From the NCBI GenBank assembly GCA_017998575.1, contig JAGOCV010000152.1, forward strand, positions 1 through 9,443: a DNA stretch of 9,443 bases. The letters are read 5' to 3'. The DNA comes from Burkholderiaceae bacterium (lineage in GTDB: Bacteria; Pseudomonadota; Gammaproteobacteria; Burkholderiales; Burkholderiaceae). The notes beneath the pieces are model-generated. The model saw only the letters and a program-made list of their open reading frames with translations, did not search any database and was not told where the DNA came from. Positions 7,401-9,443 of the stretch are shown here, piece by piece (position 1 is the first letter of the stretch; every line of letters begins with the position of its first letter). The position numbers and the translations under genes were made by a program.

Positions 7401-9137
7401 GTGCGCGGCCGCCTCACCGCCCGCGTGCCCGCTCTGCCGCAGGCCCAGGTGTTCGGAGAAATCGAGCAGGACGTCACCGAAAGCGACCACCGCGCCGTGG
7501 CCCTCGGCGCCTCGTATGCGCTCACCGAGCGCACTCGCGCCTACGGCCGCTACGAAGTCGTCTCCAGCCTGGCCAGCACCTACAACCTCAGCGGCAGCCA
7601 GCAGCGCAATGTCGGCCTCTTCGGCATCGAAAGCACCGTGGGCGGCGGACGCCTCTACAACGAATACCGCCTGGCCGACACCGACACCGGCCGCACCGCC
7701 CAGGGCGCCGCCGGCCTGCGCCAGACCTACCGGCTCAACGAGCAGTGGCGCTTCACCGGCGGTATCGAAGCCACCCGCAACCTGATCGGCAACTACGGCG
7801 GCGCTGCTGGCGGGCAGGCCACCGCAGTCACCACCGGCGCCGAATACACCGACGGCCCGCTGCGCGCCGCCACCGAATTCGAGGTGCGCAACGCCAGCGA
7901 CAGCCAGGCCCTGCTCGGCACCCTGGGCGCCGCCTACCGGCTCGACGCCGACTGGACCGTGCTCGGCCGCAGCCTCTACACCCGCAACGAAACCGCCACC
8001 ACCACCTCCGTGCAGGCCCGCCAGCAGATCGGCCTGGCCTGGCGGCCCGTGGGCGACGACCGCTTCAACGCCCTGCTGCGCTACGAACACAAGTACGAAG
8101 ACATCGAAAGCAGCAGCGCCGCCGCCAACGCCATCAGCGCCCTGGGCACGGCCGGCTCGCCCGGCCTCAAGCGCACCCACATCATCGGCAGCGTGATCAA
8201 CTGGCTGCCCGAGCGGCGCACCCAGATCACCGGCCGCTACGCCGTCAAGCACACCACCTACACCGACAGCCAGTTGCGCTCCACCTACTGGGCCCAACTC
8301 GTGCACGGCCGTTACCTGCGCGATCTCACGCCCGACTGGGACATCGGCCTGCAGGCCGGCCTGCTGCTGGGCCAGGGCGGCGCCGCCCAACGCACGCTGG
8401 GCGCCGAAGTGGGCTACCAGCTCACGCGCAACCTGTGGCTCTCCGTGGGCTACAACGTGCTCGGCCTCTCCGATCCCGACCTGACCGCCGGCGAATACAC
8501 CAGCAAGGGCGCCTACCTGCGCCTGCGCTTCAAGTTCGACGAAAAAACCTTCGGCTTGGCCGCCGCCGATGCGGGCACGCGTGCTCCGTCCGCTGGCGCC
8601 GCCGTCGCGGCCGCCACCAGCGCCGCGCCCGCAGGCCGTGCCACGGGCCTCGACGAGCAGGCCGCCGCCCGTGCGGCCCTGGCGCCCGCCCCATCCGCCA
8701 CCGCCGCCAACTGGAAGCCCGGCCAACCCCTGCCCGCACGCGTGGAATGGCGTGAAGACGACATCTTCCAGCCCGGCACCGCCGAACTCGCGCCCGCCGG
8801 CGCCGCCCTCGTGGATGCGCTGCGCGCCCACCTGGCAACCACCGGCGTCGGCCGCGTCGAACTCAGCCTGGGCCACGGCGACGCACAAGCCGCCACCGAC
8901 GACGCCCGCAGCAGCCTCTGGCTGCGCCGCTCGGCCACGTTGCGCCGGGCCCTGCAGCGCAACGGCCCGCGCGAAGTGAGCGCCGCCGTCGACACGCAGG
9001 CCCTGCGCGCGCCGCTGGCCGCCGAGTCCGCGGCCGAACCCCAGACGCTCGCCGTGGCCGTGACCGCCACGGCGCGCCCCGCAGCCGCTCCTACCGAAGA
9101 CGTGGCCGCCGCCGCCCGCGCCGCCGCCACCCGTTGA
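1425..9137 (+). CDS. Giant outer-membrane protein: DUF11/Ig-like repeats, beta-barrel and OmpA-like tail
   Basis: An exported protein of 2570 residues. Residues 34-53 form a hydrophobic signal segment after a basic region, with a likely A-G-A cleavage near residue 51. DUF11-like modules follow at about 75-230, 232-400, 401-585 and 586-760. The first holds a calcium-loop-like D-A-N-N-N-G-V-I-D (158-166). A carboxypeptidase-regulatory/CnaB-like module lies at about 760-870, a fifth DUF11 module at 924-1060 and a second regulatory-like module at 1060-1169. A Gly/Ala/Pro-rich linker runs to about 1305. Beta-sandwich modules sit at 1312-1405 and 1406-1512, the latter bacterial-Ig/invasin-like. Residues 1513-2371 look like an outer-membrane barrel ending in an alternating strand Y-L-R-L-R-F-K-F. 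An Ala/Pro linker and a divergent OmpA-like domain (2437-2550) finish it. All ten cysteines lie before residue 1170. The in-frame TGA at 1410 excludes earlier starts; ATG 1443 is an alternative with slightly better upstream bases. The frame is certain, the domain calls are by eye, and the function is unknown. Confidence 0.9.
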   Translation: MHSLRHMPVSKSAPYFEQPRVLRVVTRLALGVRAMLFGMLVFAFLVQSAGAVAPRGGQEIRAQAWAEYLPSGMTQVARADSNVASVTVDAVAALQLSSSQSVRRPPGASLALSHLLTNTGNIPATYTLTLVQTGCTAPSGASSPSPTFAVAAPQLWRDANNNGVIDTGADTAIASGGSLTLAPGESASVLLGGSIPTTVASGNWACLSLAASDTAHAQNASNQDTVVVGNTAALTLAKTAAYPGIIVPGTSEIQFQIDGQNVGAQAAAGSGSAAGSTVLVDNVPVTLLLLRDKIPAGMVYVAGSLASPALAQPGALRLFRLASDPQFSYRQGAANDDASMAEVAIGLPLGLPAGTAMRMSFKTRVTAGISGSVVNGAQAYYNDGAGVASASSNSVVIPVVAARMGLAKAAGALTPGYDGNGAYDGTATVRFTFRLRNEGSATLYGTQISDVLEGAAANQFGTYTAGAPGAGQYTIAGVGIVASNTGASGVAANTAFTGQAGAASYLLAPGAILPTGSEITLFADVRLNLSGRTATLENSATATAATVAGGSPVISDISANGSEPDANGNGTSADDSARTPVVPLLPILKVNKTSAAPVRVTTGVYDIPYTITVTNSGTAPAPFVRVLDNLNCAFDMDKPAGTIASWSIVSGPTATQGQLTPSTPFGSATSASTHGLCDRDGSGNALLPTEPVFSVVDGTRSLAVGATEVIRFTVRAIVKPGALNRRTSVGNVAWVASYTGNTVAPSPLVQSGAVTNYTLLVDPQGVVYDSATRAPIAGAIVNVRRNACLNSVAGPITPTQIFGGTSPAFTYLPDGSVSMTTGADGQYQFFFDQPPTGTAPNDLCDYAISVTPPTGAGYTVPSTVIPPTAGTFASCGFVVPSSMAPQGSDPTTYHWVVRAGVDPFTNAVCETLHNHIPLDPPNASTTGLVLNKESRTKEAEFGDFVDYTLTLTNNVAASTVTGIVLRDTLPPGFAYVSGSSSVNGVVAADPQGGAGPVLAYALPGSLSQGASYKVRYRVRIGVGSPTQGEAVNSASATGVLSGATIVSNTASWRIRVRGGVFSDDAFAIGRVYAGCGPQDASKPTAGWIGVPGVRLFLEDGTSVTTDAEGRWSLYGQRPITHVAKVDPLTLPAGSRLVALDNRNAGDGDSRFLDLKKGEMLRADFLIDTCGMAPDAPLLAAVQARRKSASSATGTATQADALYKTRLDSAASQSAGTNRSVDVRGLAASGVLSAGGAGGGVASNAPAGAAPLIDLPIGALGGAAQANPNPATTTPAPVVLPDTDGGASLLGPLPAPGIVDLEDILPAETKAAGFLGLNDGDTLPSRVTNVRVKGPAGAKLSLYVNGEAISERRVGKRVESRTSGAVAWEYISIPLKPGSNELRLAIVDDFGNARADERIRVTAPDKLGKLDIDLPDDIRADGRTPVSITLRLTDDKGVPVTARTYVSVFTGRGGFLNPDLNPAEAGLQIAVEGGSAVLRYVPPAEPGETPLRVVTGDLTRSARMVLLPEQRPMVGVGIVEGVLDLSQRGAIALGRPGSANAFESELRSLSASGDSRLGARAAFYLKGTIKGDYLLTAAYDSDKTEKDTLFRDIKPDAYYPVYGDDSVRAYDAQSTQRLYVRVDKNRSFLLYGDFTTAGNPEVRQLSQFSRSLTGIKHQYEADGVRVTSFASRTTASQIMEEQPALGISGPYFLKGLTSAADLVRGSDKVEILVRDRNQPNVILSATAMGRYSQYTIDDLTGRLLFLSPVLSFDENFNPRSIRVTYEVQAGGPEYTVLGTDAQVRVADWLQLGAVAVKDDNPDNPRRLAAATALARLGERTVLTAEAVRTDSTSLKREAAGLRAGTGLRAELRHDGTDFKAQAKALRTSEGFDNAGGGATAGRTEVNTSAEYKLSDDTRLRAEAVYSRDAASAATTGGALGATASDRLSASVAAQHRLSENIVAEAAVRHGNQTGTSAGGFDYGQVTGSSSSSGNAGSVSSGGGGTTLAQSTTTVRGRLTARVPALPQAQVFGEIEQDVTESDHRAVALGASYALTERTRAYGRYEVVSSLASTYNLSGSQQRNVGLFGIESTVGGGRLYNEYRLADTDTGRTAQGAAGLRQTYRLNEQWRFTGGIEATRNLIGNYGGAAGGQATAVTTGAEYTDGPLRAATEFEVRNASDSQALLGTLGAAYRLDADWTVLGRSLYTRNETATTTSVQARQQIGLAWRPVGDDRFNALLRYEHKYEDIESSSAAANAISALGTAGSPGLKRTHIIGSVINWLPERRTQITGRYAVKHTTYTDSQLRSTYWAQLVHGRYLRDLTPDWDIGLQAGLLLGQGGAAQRTLGAEVGYQLTRNLWLSVGYNVLGLSDPDLTAGEYTSKGAYLRLRFKFDEKTFGLAAADAGTRAPSAGAAVAAATSAAPAGRATGLDEQAAARAALAPAPSATAANWKPGQPLPARVEWREDDIFQPGTAELAPAGAALVDALRAHLATTGVGRVELSLGHGDAQAATDDARSSLWLRRSATLRRALQRNGPREVSAAVDTQALRAPLAAESAAEPQTLAVAVTATARPAAAPTEDVAAAARAAATR
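6849..8465 (+). repeat. Repeated beta-hairpin unit within the barrel-coding region
   Basis: At least ten divergent copies of a 21-24 residue unit can be read in the giant protein. They start near residues 1809, 1886, 1929, 2026, 2097, 2166, 2203, 2255, 2293 and 2327. Each has an alternating strand often ending in an aromatic or basic residue, a short turn (for example R-L-N-E-Q-W, R-L-D-A-D-W, A-L-T-E-R-T, L-T-P-D-W), and a second alternating strand ending in a polar loop. This is the pattern of transmembrane beta-hairpins with short periplasmic turns. It implies twenty or so strands in this part, although not every strand need cross the membrane. A Ser/Gly-rich insert (7318-7386) looks like a long surface loop. 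The repeats are protein-level; I see no long exact DNA repeat. Confidence 0.55.
8733..9090 (+). other. Divergent OmpA-like peptidoglycan-binding domain (C-terminus of giant protein)
   Basis: Residues 2437-2555 match the OmpA C-terminal pattern loosely. An F-Q-P-G-T-A-E-L segment resembles the usual 'F..G.A.L' opening and is followed by an amphipathic helix. A G-H-G-D motif ends at D2486, and an L-W-L-R-R-S-A helix carries R2501 and R2502. In E. coli OmpA the peptidoglycan-contacting residues are D271 and R286, 15 residues apart. Here the Asp-to-Arg spacing is 15 or 16, so both anchoring residues appear to be kept. The final part of the canonical domain is weak or missing, and the sequence ends in an Ala-rich tail. 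The domain sits just after the last predicted barrel strand, which is the usual OmpA order. Confidence 0.6.
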
Positions 9138-9160
9138 TTCCAGCCGTTCGCAGCCTTTCC

Positions 9161-9443
9161 ATGATTCATCTCCCGCACAAGAACAACGACACGGACGAGG
9201 CTCGGGCCGCCACCGCCCAGGCCGCGCGCGCGCACGGCTGCGCAGCCACGGCAAAGACCACCATGCTCCAGCACGACAAGAAAAGCCCCATGAGCGTCCC
9301 CGCCATGAGCGGCACCGCCGCTGCCGCCACCGGCGCGGCGTCTTCGGCCATGGGCCGCGCGCAGGCGCTGCTGGCGCGCCTGCGCCGCTCGGCCACCCTC
9401 GCGCTGGGCGCCGTGCTGTTCACGGTGCTGGGCGGCCTGGGGC
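9161..9443 (+). CDS. Exported protein, 5' part only (runs off window)
   Basis: An ATG at 9161, 23 bases after the TGA of the giant gene, opens a frame that stays open to the window end (94 residues visible). The first 60-odd residues are hydrophilic and Ala-rich. They are followed by R-L-R-R-S and a hydrophobic run A-T-L-A-L-G-A-V-L-F-T-V-L-G-G-L-G, which looks like a signal peptide or an N-terminal membrane anchor. Third codon positions are mostly G or C from the first ATG on, which supports coding. However, later ATGs at 9263, 9290, 9305 and 9350 would give a more ordinary signal peptide. The bases before 9290 (AAGAAAAG) are the nearest thing to a ribosome site. The tight spacing and lack of a terminator suggest co-transcription with the giant gene. 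The family cannot be named from this fragment. Confidence 0.6.
   Translation, partial: MIHLPHKNNDTDEARAATAQAARAHGCAATAKTTMLQHDKKSPMSVPAMSGTAAAATGAASSAMGRAQALLARLRRSATLALGAVLFTVLGGLG

Noticed and set aside
9236..9247. 12-base perfect palindrome GGCTGCGCAGCC near the start of the third gene
   Set aside because: Palindromes of this length are expected by chance a few times in GC-rich DNA of this size; no loop, partner or U-tract supports a function.
5499..9254. Antisense open frame of 1251 codons on the - strand
   Set aside because: It is the mirror of the real gene: very high G+C at third positions removes stop codons from this antisense frame. Its translation is Gly/Ala/Val-rich with no recognisable domain, and the + strand product has coherent domains throughout.

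Overview
The window is very GC-rich and its codons strongly prefer G or C at the third position. Together with large exported repeat proteins this suggests a high-GC Gram-negative proteobacterium. My best guess is a betaproteobacterium of the Burkholderiales (Comamonadaceae-like), by feel only, because no rRNA or housekeeping marker is present. All supported genes lie on the + strand. I see no tRNA, rRNA, CRISPR array, transposase or integrase.

Layout. (1) Positions 1-1215 hold the 3' part of a gene for a secreted-type protein made of Ig-like 'conserved repeat' (DUF11-like) beta-sandwich modules; its start is upstream of the window. (2) Positions 1216-1424 are intergenic. They hold two adjacent hairpins just after the stop codon (probable terminator or processed 3' structure), then a cluster of short palindromes about 30-50 bases before the next gene. 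(3) Positions 1425-9137 are one uninterrupted frame for a giant 2570-residue exported protein. In order it has a signal peptide, four DUF11-like modules, a carboxypeptidase-regulatory/CnaB-like module, a fifth DUF11 module, a second regulatory-like module, a low-complexity linker, two further beta-sandwich modules (the second like a bacterial Ig/invasin domain), a long outer-membrane beta-barrel-like region built from repeated hairpins, an Ala/Pro-rich linker, and a divergent OmpA-like peptidoglycan-binding domain. (4) From 9161 to the window end a third frame opens 23 bases after the giant gene. It encodes a hydrophilic N-terminal stretch followed by a signal-peptide-like segment and runs off the edge.

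How they may work together. The first two proteins share a module type, including a calcium-loop-like D-x-N-N-x-G-V-x-D motif, and have even numbers of cysteines, which suits disulfide-bonded export. My inference is a cell-envelope locus: the giant protein would sit in the outer membrane, be tied to peptidoglycan by its C-terminus, and carry a long stack of Ig-like modules, with the upstream protein as a related secreted partner. The most interesting question is the topology of the giant protein: about 1450 residues of Ig-like and linker sequence precede the barrel, while the OmpA-like tail implies a periplasmic C-terminus. No function has been shown, and any role in adhesion, surface layer or secretion is speculation.
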